Position numbers and translations under genes: made by a program
Origin: Leifsonia sp. C5G2
GTDB lineage: Bacteria; Actinomycetota; Actinomycetes; Actinomycetales; Microbacteriaceae
DNA: 64,000 bases
Assembly: GCF_013359685.1 (NCBI RefSeq)
Contig: NZ_JABFMV010000007.1
Location: 62,001 to 126,000, forward strand
Reading direction: 5' to 3'
Shown here: piece by piece, positions 25,882 through 37,947 of the stretch
How the letters are laid out: the number at the start of each line of letters is the position of its first letter
Numbering within the stretch: position 1 is the stretch's first letter
Notes under the pieces: generated by a model
The model's database searches: none
The model's input: only the letters and a program-made list of their open reading frames with translations
Told to the model about the DNA's origin: nothing

Positions 25882-28224
25882 ATGACTTCAGCAGCCGACA
25901 GCCACGACCTGATCCGCGTCGAGGGGGCGCGCGAGAACAACCTGAAGAACGTGAGCGTCGAGCTGCCGAAGCGGCGGCTCACCGTGTTCACCGGTGTCTC
26001 GGGGTCGGGCAAGAGCTCGCTCGTGTTCAGCACCATCGCGGCCGAGTCGCAGCGCATGATCAACGAGACGTACAGCGCGTTCGTGCAGGGGTTCATGCCC
26101 TCGCTGGCGCGGCCCGACGTCGACGTACTGGAGGGGCTGACGACCGCCATCATCGTCGACCAGGAGCGGATGGGCGCCAATGCGCGCTCCACGGTCGGCA
26201 CGGTGACCGACGCGAACGCGATGCTGCGCATCCTGTTCAGCCGCCTGGGGCAGCCGCACATCGGCTCGCCGCAGGCCTTCTCGTTCAACATCCCGTCGGT
26301 CACCGGGGCCGGTGCGATCACCGTCGGCGGCAAGACGGAGAAGAGGGAGTTCTCCCAGCTGGGCGGCATGTGCCCGCGCTGCGAGGGCATGGGCACGGTG
26401 AGCGACATCGACCTCGCTCAGCTGTTCGACGACAGCAAGTCGCTGACCGAGGGGGCCATCACCATCCCGGGCTACACCGCCGACGGCTGGTCCGTGCGGA
26501 TGTTCTCGGAGTCCGGCTTCCTGCCCGCCGACAAGCCGATCCGGGAGTTCTCCGAGACCGAGCGGCACGACTTCCTCTACCGCGAGCCGGTGAAGGTGAA
26601 GATCAACGGCATCAACCTGACCTACGAGGGCCTGGTGCCCAAGGTGCAGAAGTCGATGTTGTCGAAGGACGTGGATGCGATGCAGCCGCACATCCGCGCC
26701 TTCGTCGAGAGGGCCGTCACCTTCACGGCCTGCCCGGAGTGCGGAGGAACGCGGCTCAGCGAGGCCGCGCGCTCGTCGAAGATCGGCGGCGTCAGTATCG
26801 CGGACGCGTGCGCCATGCAGATCACCGACCTTTCCGACTGGGTGCGGTCGCTCGACGAGCCGTCCGTGGCCCCGCTGCTGCGCAACCTGCAGCACCTGCT
26901 CGACTCGTTCGTCGAGATCGGGCTCGGCTACCTGTCGCTCGACCGGCCCTCCGGCACGCTGTCGGGCGGCGAGGCGCAGCGCACCAAGATGATCCGCCAC
27001 CTCGGGTCGTCGCTCACCGACATCACCTACGTGTTCGACGAGCCGACGGTCGGGCTGCACCCGCACGACATCCAGCGGATGAACGGACTGCTGCAGCAGC
27101 TGCGCGACAAGGGCAACACCGTGCTGGTCGTCGAGCACAAGCCGGAGGCGATCGCGATCGCGGACCACGTGGTCGACCTCGGGCCGCGGGCGGGCGCAGG
27201 CGGTGGAGAGGTCGTCTTCCAGGGGACGGTCGACGGGCTGCGCGCGAGCGGCACCCTCACGGGTCGGCACCTCGACGACCGCGCGCGCGTGAAGGACGGG
27301 GTGCGGACTCCGACCGGCGCTCTCGAGGTCCGGGGCGCCGACGAGCACAACCTGCAGGGGGTGGATGTCGACATCCCGCTCGGCGTGCTGGTGGTGGTCA
27401 CCGGGGTGGCCGGGTCGGGCAAGAGCTCGCTCATCCACGGTTCCGTCGCACCGCGCGAGGGCGTCGTCGCCGTCGACCAGGCCGCGATCCGCGGGTCGCG
27501 GCGCAGCAACCCGGCGACGTACACCGGCATGCTGGAGCCGATCCGCAAGGCGTTCGCGAAGGTCAACGGCGTGAAGCCGGCCCTGTTCAGCGCGAACTCG
27601 GAGGGCGCCTGCCCGAACTGCAACGGTGCGGGCGTGATCTACACCGACCTCGGTGTGATGGCCGGCGTCTCGACCGTGTGCGAGGTGTGCGAGGGGCGCC
27701 GCTTCGACGACTCGGTGCTGGAGTACACGCTCGGCGGCCGCGACATCAGCCAGGTGCTGGCCATGCCGGTCTCCGAGGCGGTCGAGTTCTTCGCCGCCGG
27801 GGAGGCGAAGCTGCCGGCCGCGCACGCCATCCTGGAGCGGCTGTCGGATGTCGGGCTCGGCTACCTGACGATCGGCCAGCCGCTCACCACGCTGTCCGGC
27901 GGCGAGCGGCAGCGGCTCAAGCTGGCGACGCACATGGCCGAGAAGGGCGGCGTCTACGTGCTCGACGAGCCGACGACCGGCCTGCACCTCGCCGATGTCG
28001 AGCAGCTGCTCGGGCTGCTCGACCGCCTGGTCGACTCCGGCAAGTCGGTGATCGTCATCGAGCACCACCAGGCCGTGATGGCTCATGCCGACTGGATCAT
28101 CGACCTCGGCCCCGGCGCCGGTCACGACGGCGGCCGCATCGTCTTCGAGGGCACGCCGGCCGACCTCGTCGCCGCACGCTCCACCCTCACCGGTGAGCAC
28201 CTCGCCCGCTACGTCGGCGCCTGA
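25882..28224 (+). CDS. UvrA2-like ABC ATPase (excinuclease subunit A paralogue)
   Basis: This is a 780-residue protein with two ABC-ATPase halves. Walker A GVSGSGKS lies at 38-45 and a second GVAGSGKSS near residue 513. Signatures LSGGEAQR and LSGGERQR are present, and zinc-binding cysteine pairs occur in CPRC, CPEC, CPNC and CEVC. Canonical UvrA is about 950 residues; the missing length fits loss of the UvrB-binding region, as in UvrA2/DrrC proteins linked to resistance to DNA-binding drugs. Whether it repairs DNA or protects from an antibiotic cannot be told. A long inverted repeat follows the stop. Confidence 0.9.
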   Translation: MTSAADSHDLIRVEGARENNLKNVSVELPKRRLTVFTGVSGSGKSSLVFSTIAAESQRMINETYSAFVQGFMPSLARPDVDVLEGLTTAIIVDQERMGANARSTVGTVTDANAMLRILFSRLGQPHIGSPQAFSFNIPSVTGAGAITVGGKTEKREFSQLGGMCPRCEGMGTVSDIDLAQLFDDSKSLTEGAITIPGYTADGWSVRMFSESGFLPADKPIREFSETERHDFLYREPVKVKINGINLTYEGLVPKVQKSMLSKDVDAMQPHIRAFVERAVTFTACPECGGTRLSEAARSSKIGGVSIADACAMQITDLSDWVRSLDEPSVAPLLRNLQHLLDSFVEIGLGYLSLDRPSGTLSGGEAQRTKMIRHLGSSLTDITYVFDEPTVGLHPHDIQRMNGLLQQLRDKGNTVLVVEHKPEAIAIADHVVDLGPRAGAGGGEVVFQGTVDGLRASGTLTGRHLDDRARVKDGVRTPTGALEVRGADEHNLQGVDVDIPLGVLVVVTGVAGSGKSSLIHGSVAPREGVVAVDQAAIRGSRRSNPATYTGMLEPIRKAFAKVNGVKPALFSANSEGACPNCNGAGVIYTDLGVMAGVSTVCEVCEGRRFDDSVLEYTLGGRDISQVLAMPVSEAVEFFAAGEAKLPAAHAILERLSDVGLGYLTIGQPLTTLSGGERQRLKLATHMAEKGGVYVLDEPTTGLHLADVEQLLGLLDRLVDSGKSVIVIEHHQAVMAHADWIIDLGPGAGHDGGRIVFEGTPADLVAARSTLTGEHLARYVGA

Positions 28225-28238
28225 GCTCCCCGCCACCG

Positions 28239-28297
28239 TCAGCTCCTGAGTTTCTCGAGCATTTCGGCTCGTTCGACTCGAATAACTCAGGAGCTGA
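28239..28297. repeat. Long inverted repeat, family A copy 1
   Basis: Arms 28239-28259 (TCAGCTCCTGAGTTTCTCGAG) and 28277-28297 pair at about 19 of 21 positions. The right arm ends ACTCAGGAGCTGATGGCT, which is found again at 53794-53811. It lies 15 bases after the UvrA2-like stop and upstream of acetyl-CoA synthetase. Confidence 0.75.
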
Positions 28298-28362
28298 TGG
28301 CTGGGTTACGGATCGTTGCGCGACGGGAGGAGCGCGCGCGGGAGGCTGGGTAGCGTCGGAGG

Positions 28363-30342
<1,980 letters not shown>

Positions 30343-30351
30343 CCGGCGTAC

Positions 30352-30404
30352 ATTCGGCACGAATGTTCGCTTTGAGACGGCGATAGCGCGCATTCGGCAC
30401 GAAT
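30352..30404. repeat. Two copies of ATTCGGCACGAAT palindrome
   Basis: The 13-base unit ATTCG-GCA-CGAAT occurs at 30352-30364 and 30392-30404, exactly 40 bases apart. It sits between the convergent acs and GH15 stops. The unit has the form ATTCG-N3-CGAAT, as do the units of the array at 42252-42410. Confidence 0.75.
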
Positions 30405-30420
30405 CTCGGGGGCAGCAGGG

Positions 30421-32202
30421 TCAGCGGCGGAGGTCGGCGATCGTCAGGGCGGCGTCGATGAGGCCGAGGTGCGAGAGCGCCTGCGGGAAGTTGCCCCAGA
30501 AGGTGCCGTCGCCGCCCATCATCTCGGCGTAGAGCCCGACGTCGTTGGCCCGGGCGACCAGGTCGTCCATCAGCTCTGTGGCGGCAGGGATGTCGCCGAT
30601 GCACGCGAGCGCCGACGCCAGCCAGAACGAGCACGCGACGAATGGACGCTCGCCCTCGGCCTCCGCGCCCGTGAAGCGATACAGCAGCGGGCCGCTGCCG
30701 AGCTCCCGCCGCAGCGCGTCGATCGTCGACCGCATCCGCTCGCCGCGGTCGAAGCCGCTCGGTGCGTGCAGCAGCACCGACACGTCCAGCTCGTCCTCGC
30801 CGGCCACCGTCGTGTAGGCGCCCAGGCGCTCCGACCAGCAGTGCTCGTCCACCCAGTCGTGGATGAAGTCCGCCTCCCGCCGCCAGCGCGCCGGGTTGCC
30901 GTCGGCCTGGCCGAGCGCGGCGAGCTGCTGCGCCGCCTGGAGCGCCTGCCAGCATCCCATCTTCGACGAGGTGTGGTGGCGCAGCTCGGTGAGCTCCCAC
31001 ATCCCGGAGTCCGGCTGCCGCCAGACGTCGCACACGTGGTCGGCGACGTCCGACACCAGGCGCCGGGTCGGTACGTCGAGCACGTTGCCCGCCGACGCGT
31101 AGGCGAGGGCGACGCTGAGCAGGTCGCCGTAGACGCCCAGCTGCAGCTGCCCGGCGGCACGGTTGCCGGTCACCACCGGCCCGATGCCGTGCCAGCCGGG
31201 CACGTCGTGCGTCTGCGGCTCGGCCGACGATGCATCCCGCAGCCCGTAGAGGACGCGCGGGCCACCGGGGTCGCCTTTCACCGCGCGCAGCAGCCAGGAG
31301 ATCGCCGCGTGCGTTTCCTCGCGCAGCCCGAACCGCGCGAGGGAGCGCAGCGTGTACGCGGTGTCGCGCACCCAGGCGAAGCGGTAGTCCCAGTTCTTGC
31401 CGCCGCGCGGCGTCTCGGGCAGCGAGGTCGTCGCGGCCGCGGCGATCGCGCCGGTCGGCGCGTAGAGCAGGAGCTTGAGCGCGAGCGCGCTGCGCTGCAC
31501 GGCGTCCGCCCACGGGCCGTCGTACGAGAACGTGCGCGACCAGAGCTCCCAGTTGCCCACCGTCCGGTCGATGCCGATGTCGACGTTGTCCGGCTGCGGG
31601 AGGTGCAGCGGCTCGTCGTCGGTCGCGACCACGGTGAGGGTGCGCCTGCTGCCCTCGGCGACGCGGATGCGGCCGCCGAACCGGGGCGCATCGGCGTCCT
31701 CCTCCGCGTCCGCGAGACCGGTGACGCCGATGTTGACGGTCCCGATGCGCAGGATGCGGCTGCCGTCGATGTGCTGGGCCCACGGGCTCGAGGTTCCGAG
31801 CACCGTGCCCGGCTCGACCGACCAGTCCATGACCACGGTGCCGGAGACGCCCTCGATGCGCCGGGCGAGCTCCAGCCACGGCAGGCGGCCGGCGACGCCG
31901 GTCACGAGCGCATCCGTGACCCGGACGGCGCCGTTCGCGGTGGTGAAGGTGGTCTCCAGGACGTTCGTGCCCGGCAGGTAGCGCCGGCGCGTGGTGAAGT
32001 CGGCGACGGGCCGCAGCACCATCCGCCCGCCCCTCTGCGAATCGAGCAGGGTGGCGAACACGGGAGGGGAGTCGAGGCTCGGGATGGGGAGCCAGTCCAC
32101 CGTGCCCGACCGGTCGATCAGCGCGACCGTACGCCCGTCGCCCAGGGCGGCGTGATCCTCGATCGCGGCCCCCTCGGCGCTCGGCGTCTCGCTCGTCGTC
32201 AC
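30421..32202 (-). CDS. Glycoside hydrolase family 15 (glucoamylase/trehalase-like)
   Basis: This is a 593-residue GH15 protein. An N-terminal beta-sandwich (IEDHAALGDGRTVALIDRSG) leads into an (alpha/alpha)6 barrel with NWDYRFAWVRDTAYTL, DVPGWHGIGPVVTGN and MWELTELRHH. Actinobacterial members hydrolyse trehalose or glucans to glucose. The GTG at 32202 overlaps the kinase TGA as GTGA, so it is the third gene of a glgX-kinase-GH15 operon. No signal peptide is visible, so it acts in the cytosol on stored or recycled trehalose/glycogen. Confidence 0.9.
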   Translation of the reverse strand: MTTSETPSAEGAAIEDHAALGDGRTVALIDRSGTVDWLPIPSLDSPPVFATLLDSQRGGRMVLRPVADFTTRRRYLPGTNVLETTFTTANGAVRVTDALVTGVAGRLPWLELARRIEGVSGTVVMDWSVEPGTVLGTSSPWAQHIDGSRILRIGTVNIGVTGLADAEEDADAPRFGGRIRVAEGSRRTLTVVATDDEPLHLPQPDNVDIGIDRTVGNWELWSRTFSYDGPWADAVQRSALALKLLLYAPTGAIAAAATTSLPETPRGGKNWDYRFAWVRDTAYTLRSLARFGLREETHAAISWLLRAVKGDPGGPRVLYGLRDASSAEPQTHDVPGWHGIGPVVTGNRAAGQLQLGVYGDLLSVALAYASAGNVLDVPTRRLVSDVADHVCDVWRQPDSGMWELTELRHHTSSKMGCWQALQAAQQLAALGQADGNPARWRREADFIHDWVDEHCWSERLGAYTTVAGEDELDVSVLLHAPSGFDRGERMRSTIDALRRELGSGPLLYRFTGAEAEGERPFVACSFWLASALACIGDIPAATELMDDLVARANDVGLYAEMMGGDGTFWGNFPQALSHLGLIDAALTIADLRR

Positions 32203-33055
32203 ACCCTCTGCTGCAGGCCGGCCGCCGAGATGACCGCCTCCCGGAACACCGGGGTCAGCTGCGCCGCCGTCGGCCGCGCGGCGGGGTCGCTCGAGGTCAT
32301 GGCGTGGAGGATGCCCGTCCACTCGTCGGGGAGCCCGTCCGGCACCGGCGGCTCGTGCTCCAGGCGCGCCATCGCGGACTCGACCGCCGCGCCCGGGAAG
32401 GCCACCGTCCGGGTGAAGCACTCCAGCAGCACCAGCCCGAGCGAGTAGATGTCGCTCGCCGACGTCGCGGGCTGCCGCATCGCCTGCTCGGGGGAGAGGT
32501 AGGCCGCCGTGCCGGTCGTCTTGCCCTCGTCCGGCTGCGACGGGACCGAGGCGATGCCGCTGGCGATGCCGAAGTCCGTCAGCCGCGCCCTGGCGCGGAA
32601 GGTGGTCGTGCCGTAGGAGACCAGCATGATGTTCGACGGCTTGATGTCCCGGTGCACGACGCCGTTCGCGTGCACGTACTCCAGTGCCTCGGAGATGTCG
32701 TAGGCGATCTCGGCGATCTCCTCCAGGGACAGCTCCCGTTGCGCCAGGGTGGCCGCGAGGTCGGTGCCGGAGACGAGCTCCATGATGAGGAACGGCCGCG
32801 GGTCCTTCGGGGACGTGTAGTCGATGCCGGCGTCGATGAGAGACACGATCCCGTGGTGGCTGAGCTTGGCGAGCGCGGCCTGCTCGGTGCGGTACTGCGC
32901 CATCTCCTCCTCACCGCCGGAGCGGTAGAGCTTGATCGCGACCTCCCGGCCGAGCAGCTCGTCGGTCGCGCGGAAGATGCTGGCCTCCCCGCCGCGACCG
33001 ATGACGTGCTGCGGCCGGTAACGTCCGAGCAGCGCCGGGATGGTGGACTCGGGCA

Positions 33056-33056
<1 letters not shown>
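32199..33056 (-). CDS. Serine/threonine protein kinase
   Basis: This is a 285-residue protein kinase domain with no membrane segment or sensor. The Gly loop is IGRGGEASIF, the Lys lies in VAIKLYR, and the catalytic loop is HRDIKPSNIML. DFG reads TDFGIAS, and the activation segment ends in AAYLSPEQ. Its ATG overlaps the glgX TGA (TGATG) and its TGA overlaps the GH15 GTG, so it is tightly co-translated with both enzymes. A role in tuning glycogen/trehalose turnover is plausible but inferred from position. Confidence 0.92.
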
Positions 33057-35089
<2,033 letters not shown>

Positions 35090-35197
35090 CGGTCCACTCC
35101 CTCGGCGGCGGAGCTGCTGCGCGGGCAGCGGAGAGGGGGACAGGGCAGGGACACGGTGTCTCCGATCGGGTAGACCGCCACGATACCTGTGATCCGG

Positions 35198-35231
35198 CGC
35201 GCCCCTCCAGGCATTGACACGGAGGGGCGCG
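35198..35231. promoter_or_regulatory. Perfect hairpin between divergent glgX and hicA
   Basis: CGCGCCCCTCC (35198-35208) and GGAGGGGCGCG (35221-35231) are perfect 11-base complements with a 12-base loop. A TTGACA hexamer lies in the loop at 35214-35219. With divergent genes on both sides it is more likely a leader or insulator than a simple terminator. Confidence 0.5.
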
Positions 35232-35283
35232 GCCGTTAGGCGCGGGGCGAAGGAGGCTGATTCGGGACACATCGCTTGCGCAG

Positions 35284-35303
35284 TGGTGTCAATAGTGACA
35301 CCA
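35284..35303. promoter_or_regulatory. Perfect 8+4+8 operator upstream of hicA
   Basis: TGGTGTCA and TGACACCA flank the spacer ATAG, a perfect 20-base palindrome. It ends 6 bases before the hicA GTG at 35310 and should overlap the promoter. HicB antitoxins bind such operators through their DNA-binding domain to autoregulate. Confidence 0.75.
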
Positions 35304-35309
35304 TTAACT

Positions 35310-35561
35310 GTGCCGAATGTTGCGAAGCTCCTCACGCGCATGAGGCAGAGTCCGGGAAACGTCCGCTTCGACGACCTGGTTCGCGTTTGCACCGCGTACT
35401 TCGGCCAGCCGAGACAACGGGGAACGAGCCACATGGTGTTCTCGATGCCGTGGAGGGGTGACCCTCGGGTGAATATTCAGAACGACCACGGCCACGCGAA
35501 GCGTTACCAGGTCGTACAGGTGCTGATGGCGATCGAGCGATGGGAGAGTGAAGGACAATGA
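35310..35561 (+). CDS. hicA: HicA-type toxin (mRNA interferase)
   Basis: This is an 83-residue protein of the HicA/YcfA family: NVRFDDLVRVCTAYFGQPRQ, then RGTSHMVFSMP with the catalytic His, then KRYQVVQVLMAIERWE. HicA toxins are double-stranded-RNA-binding-fold ribonucleases that cut mRNA. The start is taken at GTG 35310; ATG 35340 is an alternative. Its TGA overlaps the hicB ATG (ATGA), giving toxin-first order as is usual for hicAB. A perfect palindrome lies just upstream. Confidence 0.85.
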   Translation: MPNVAKLLTRMRQSPGNVRFDDLVRVCTAYFGQPRQRGTSHMVFSMPWRGDPRVNIQNDHGHAKRYQVVQVLMAIERWESEGQ

Positions 35562-35884
35562 GCGATTTCACGCACTACACATATCGAGTGATCTGGTCGG
35601 CGGAGGACGGCGAGTTCGTCGGTCAGGTCGCAGAGTTCCCCTCCCTCTCCTGGCTCGCGTCGACCCAGGCCGACGCATTGCAGGGCGTGGTCAACCTCGT
35701 AGAGGACGTCATCGAAGAGATGGAGCGTGCGGGCGAGCCCGTACCCGAGCCCTTCTCCGAGCGGCGCTACAGCGGTGAGTTCAAGGTGCGCATCCCCCCG
35801 GAGTTGCACCGCAGCCTCGCCATCCAGGCGGCGGAGGAGCATGTCAGCCTCAATCGGCTGGTGAGCGCGCGGCTCGCATCGTGA
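35558..35884 (+). CDS. hicB: HicB-type antitoxin
   Basis: This is a 108-residue antitoxin. The N-terminal HicB fold is YRVIWSAEDGEFVGQVAEFP, SLSWLASTQADALQGVVNLV. The C-terminal part, IPPELHRSLAIQAAEEHVSL with NRLVSARL, is a ribbon-helix-helix/HicB C-terminal DNA-binding domain. It should neutralise HicA and repress the operon at the palindrome 35284-35303. The ATG overlaps the hicA stop. It is convergent with the 30-codon minus-strand frame at 35906. Confidence 0.9.
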   Translation: MSDFTHYTYRVIWSAEDGEFVGQVAEFPSLSWLASTQADALQGVVNLVEDVIEEMERAGEPVPEPFSERRYSGEFKVRIPPELHRSLAIQAAEEHVSLNRLVSARLAS

Positions 35885-35905
35885 GGTGGGTCCGCTGAGC
35901 CGGCC

Positions 35906-35998
35906 TCACGCATCCCGAAGGCGGTCGAGGAGCCCCGAGTTCTCTTCGACGATGCGGTCGATCGTGGTCTGAGCGGAGTTCTGCGGGTATTCGGTCAC
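35906..35998 (-). CDS. 30-residue frame duplicating the antitoxin tail
   Basis: A GTG at 35998 overlaps the TGA of the RHH antitoxin as GTGA. The product ends TTIDRIVEENSGLLDRLRDA. This aligns with the antitoxin's own tail TRAIMDRILEEDAALLDALS (DRI-EE-LLD-L shared). It could be a coupled micro-protein or a remnant of a duplicated second copy. Too short to be certain that it is translated. Confidence 0.45.
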   Translation of the reverse strand: MTEYPQNSAQTTIDRIVEENSGLLDRLRDA

Positions 35999-36198
35999 TG
36001 GGAGAGGGCGTCGAGGAGCGCCGCGTCCTCTTCGAGGATGCGGTCCATGATCGCTCGAGTGCGCGCGCTCTTGTCGAGTCGAGCAGCCCGCTCTTCGAGA
36101 GCGAGCTTCACGACCTCTGTCTTGGTGCGGTGCTCCTGCTGCGCAAGCGCCTCGAGCAGCTCCTCATGAGCAGTGTCCAACCGCAGGTTCATCGCCAT
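35995..36198 (-). CDS. RHH-type antitoxin-like DNA-binding protein
   Basis: This is a 67-residue protein opening MAMNLRLDTAHEELLEALAQ, a ribbon-helix-helix fold like ParD/CopG antitoxins. Its C-terminal helix is RAIMDRILEEDAALLDALSQ. The ATG at 36198 follows AGGAGG by 7 bases, an excellent site, and is preferred over an upstream GTG at 36246. Two tandem 14-bp palindromes lie directly upstream. No toxin follows; only a 30-codon frame does, so it is an orphan antitoxin or a remnant. Confidence 0.8.
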   Translation of the reverse strand: MAMNLRLDTAHEELLEALAQQEHRTKTEVVKLALEERAARLDKSARTRAIMDRILEEDAALLDALSQ

Positions 36199-36212
36199 CT
36201 TCCAGCCTCCTA

Positions 36213-36246
36213 GTACCAGGTGGTACCTGACCGTACCATGTGGCAC
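36213..36246. promoter_or_regulatory. Tandem RHH operators
   Basis: GTACCA-GG-TGGTAC at 36213-36226 is a perfect palindrome. GTACCA-TG-TGGCAC at 36233-36246 is the same with one mismatch. They start exactly 20 bases (about two helical turns) apart and end next to the treZ stop at 36247. Cooperative RHH dimer binding is the natural reading. Confidence 0.75.
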
Positions 36247-37947
36247 CTAGTCTCGGCTCACCCGCACCGCTTTGTCGAAGGCCGCGACGGCGCCCGCCGG
36301 CGCCTCGCCGAGCCCGGTGCCCGACAGGCTCGCCTCGACGAGCAGGTCGCCGCGGCGGAACCGGAAGACCCCCTCGGCGTAGGCGACCTCCGTCGCCGGG
36401 ACATCGGCGGGGATCGTCCGCCGCACGCCGGTCAGGGTGCGGTACCAGTCCAGCATCCGGGCGCTTTCGGGGCGGTCGAGCTCCGACCAGTCGAGCTTCG
36501 AGCGCAGGAACGTCTCCGGGTCCTGCGGGTCGGGAACGACCGCGGGGTCCCAGCCCATCCTCGCGAACTCGGCGATGCGGCCCTCCGCCGTCGCCTTGCC
36601 GAGCTCCGGCTCCGGGTGCGAGGTGAAGAACTGCCAGGGCGTCGAGGCCGCCCACTCCTCGCCCATGAACAGCATCGGCGTGAACGGGCCGAGGAGGGTG
36701 AGCGCCGCGGCGACGGCGAGCCGGCCCGGGTCGAGCGTGGCGGTCAGGCGGTCGCCGACGGCGCGATTGCCGATCTGATCGTGGTCCTGGCTGAAGACCA
36801 CGAGGCGGGTGAACGGGATGTCGGGGTCGAGCGGCCGGCCGTGGAACCGCTCACGGAAGCTCGACCAGGTGCCGTCGTGGAAGAAGCCGCGCCGGAACAC
36901 CTTCACCAGGGCATCCGGGTCGGCGAAGTCGGCGTAGTAACCGGTGTCCTCGCCGGTCAGGTTGGCGTGGATGCTGTGGTGTACGTCGTCGTCCCACTGG
37001 GCGTGCAGCCCGTAGCCGTGGTGGGATCGGGCCCGGATCAGCTTCGGGTCGTTCAGGTCGCTCTCCGCGATCAGCGTGCGCGGGCGCCCGGTCTCTCCGG
37101 CCAGTTCGTCGGCGAGCACGGCGAGTGCCTCCAGCAGGTGGGTGGCGCCGTGGTCCTGCAGGGCGTGCACCGCGTCCAGCCGCAGGCCGTCGACGTGCTG
37201 CTCGCGCAGCCAGTACTCCGCGTTGTCGAGGACGTAGCGGCGCACCTCGTCGGAGAGCGGCCCGTCGAGGTTCACGTTGACGCCCCACGTGCTCGCGCCC
37301 TGGCCCAGGTACGGGCCGAACTTCGGCAGGTAGTTGCCGCTCGGGCCCAGGTGGTTGTAGACGACGTCCTGGATCACGGCCAGCCCGCGGGCGTGGCAGG
37401 CCTCCACGAACCGCTGGTACGCGGCCGGACCCCCGTACTGCTCCTGCACGGCGTACCAGAGCACGCCGTCGTAGCCCCAGTTGTGCGTGCCGTTGAACGC
37501 GTTCACGGGCAGCACCTCGACGGCCTCGACCCCCAGCTCCACCAGGTGGTCGAGCCGGCCGATCGCCGAGTCGAGCGTTCCCTCCGGTGTGAAGGTGCCG
37601 ATGTGGAGCTCGTAGATGAGCGCGCCGGCCAGGTCGCGGCCCTCCCAGGCACCGTCCGTCCACGCGTGCTCCCGGGGGTCGAACTCGCGGCTGAGCTCGT
37701 GCACGCCGGCCGGCTGGCGGAGCGAGCGCGGGTCGGGGAACGGGCCCTCGCCGTCGACGACGTAGCCGTAGTCGAGCGGCGCGTCGGGCAGGACGGGGGA
37801 CTCGGCCAGCTCCCACCAGCCGCCGGCCGGGGCGGAAGCGGAGGCCGGGACCGGGGTCAGTGGGAACGTACCGAGGTCGCCGAGCACCACATCCACTGTC
37901 CTGGCGTTCGGAGCCCAGACGCCGAACCGGCGATCGCGCGCCCTCAT
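36247..37947 (-). CDS. treZ: Malto-oligosyltrehalose trehalohydrolase
   Basis: This is a 566-residue GH13 enzyme, which releases trehalose from maltooligosyl-trehalose. It opens [20 protein letters not shown] (CBM48-like). Catalytic parts are [12 protein letters not shown] (nucleophile Asp), [12 protein letters not shown] (Glu) and [21 protein letters not shown] is typical of TreZ rather than GlgB. The ATG at 37947 overlaps the treY TGA (ATGA). The stop abuts the operator of the RHH gene. Confidence 0.93.
   Translation of the reverse strand: MRARDRRFGVWAPNARTVDVVLGDLGTFPLTPVPASASAPAGGWWELAESPVLPDAPLDYGYVVDGEGPFPDPRSLRQPAGVHELSREFDPREHAWTDGAWEGRDLAGALIYELHIGTFTPEGTLDSAIGRLDHLVELGVEAVEVLPVNAFNGTHNWGYDGVLWYAVQEQYGGPAAYQRFVEACHARGLAVIQDVVYNHLGPSGNYLPKFGPYLGQGASTWGVNVNLDGPLSDEVRRYVLDNAEYWLREQHVDGLRLDAVHALQDHGATHLLEALAVLADELAGETGRPRTLIAESDLNDPKLIRARSHHGYGLHAQWDDDVHHSIHANLTGEDTGYYADFADPDALVKVFRRGFFHDGTWSSFRERFHGRPLDPDIPFTRLVVFSQDHDQIGNRAVGDRLTATLDPGRLAVAAALTLLGPFTPMLFMGEEWAASTPWQFFTSHPEPELGKATAEGRIAEFARMGWDPAVVPDPQDPETFLRSKLDWSELDRPESARMLDWYRTLTGVRRTIPADVPATEVAYAEGVFRFRRGDLLVEASLSGTGLGEAPAGAVAAFDKAVRVSRD

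Noticed and set aside
25888-28236. A 782-residue open frame antisense to the whole UvrA2-like gene.
   Set aside because: It mirrors the real gene codon for codon, has low-complexity His/Arg/Gly/Asp-rich sequence and no recognisable domain. High GC removes stop codons from the opposite strand.
35210-35245. TTGACA at 35214 with a possible -10 at 35237 as a hicA promoter.
   Set aside because: The -10 (TAGGCG) is poor, and the site is 70 bases from the gene and inside a hairpin; not listed as a promoter.
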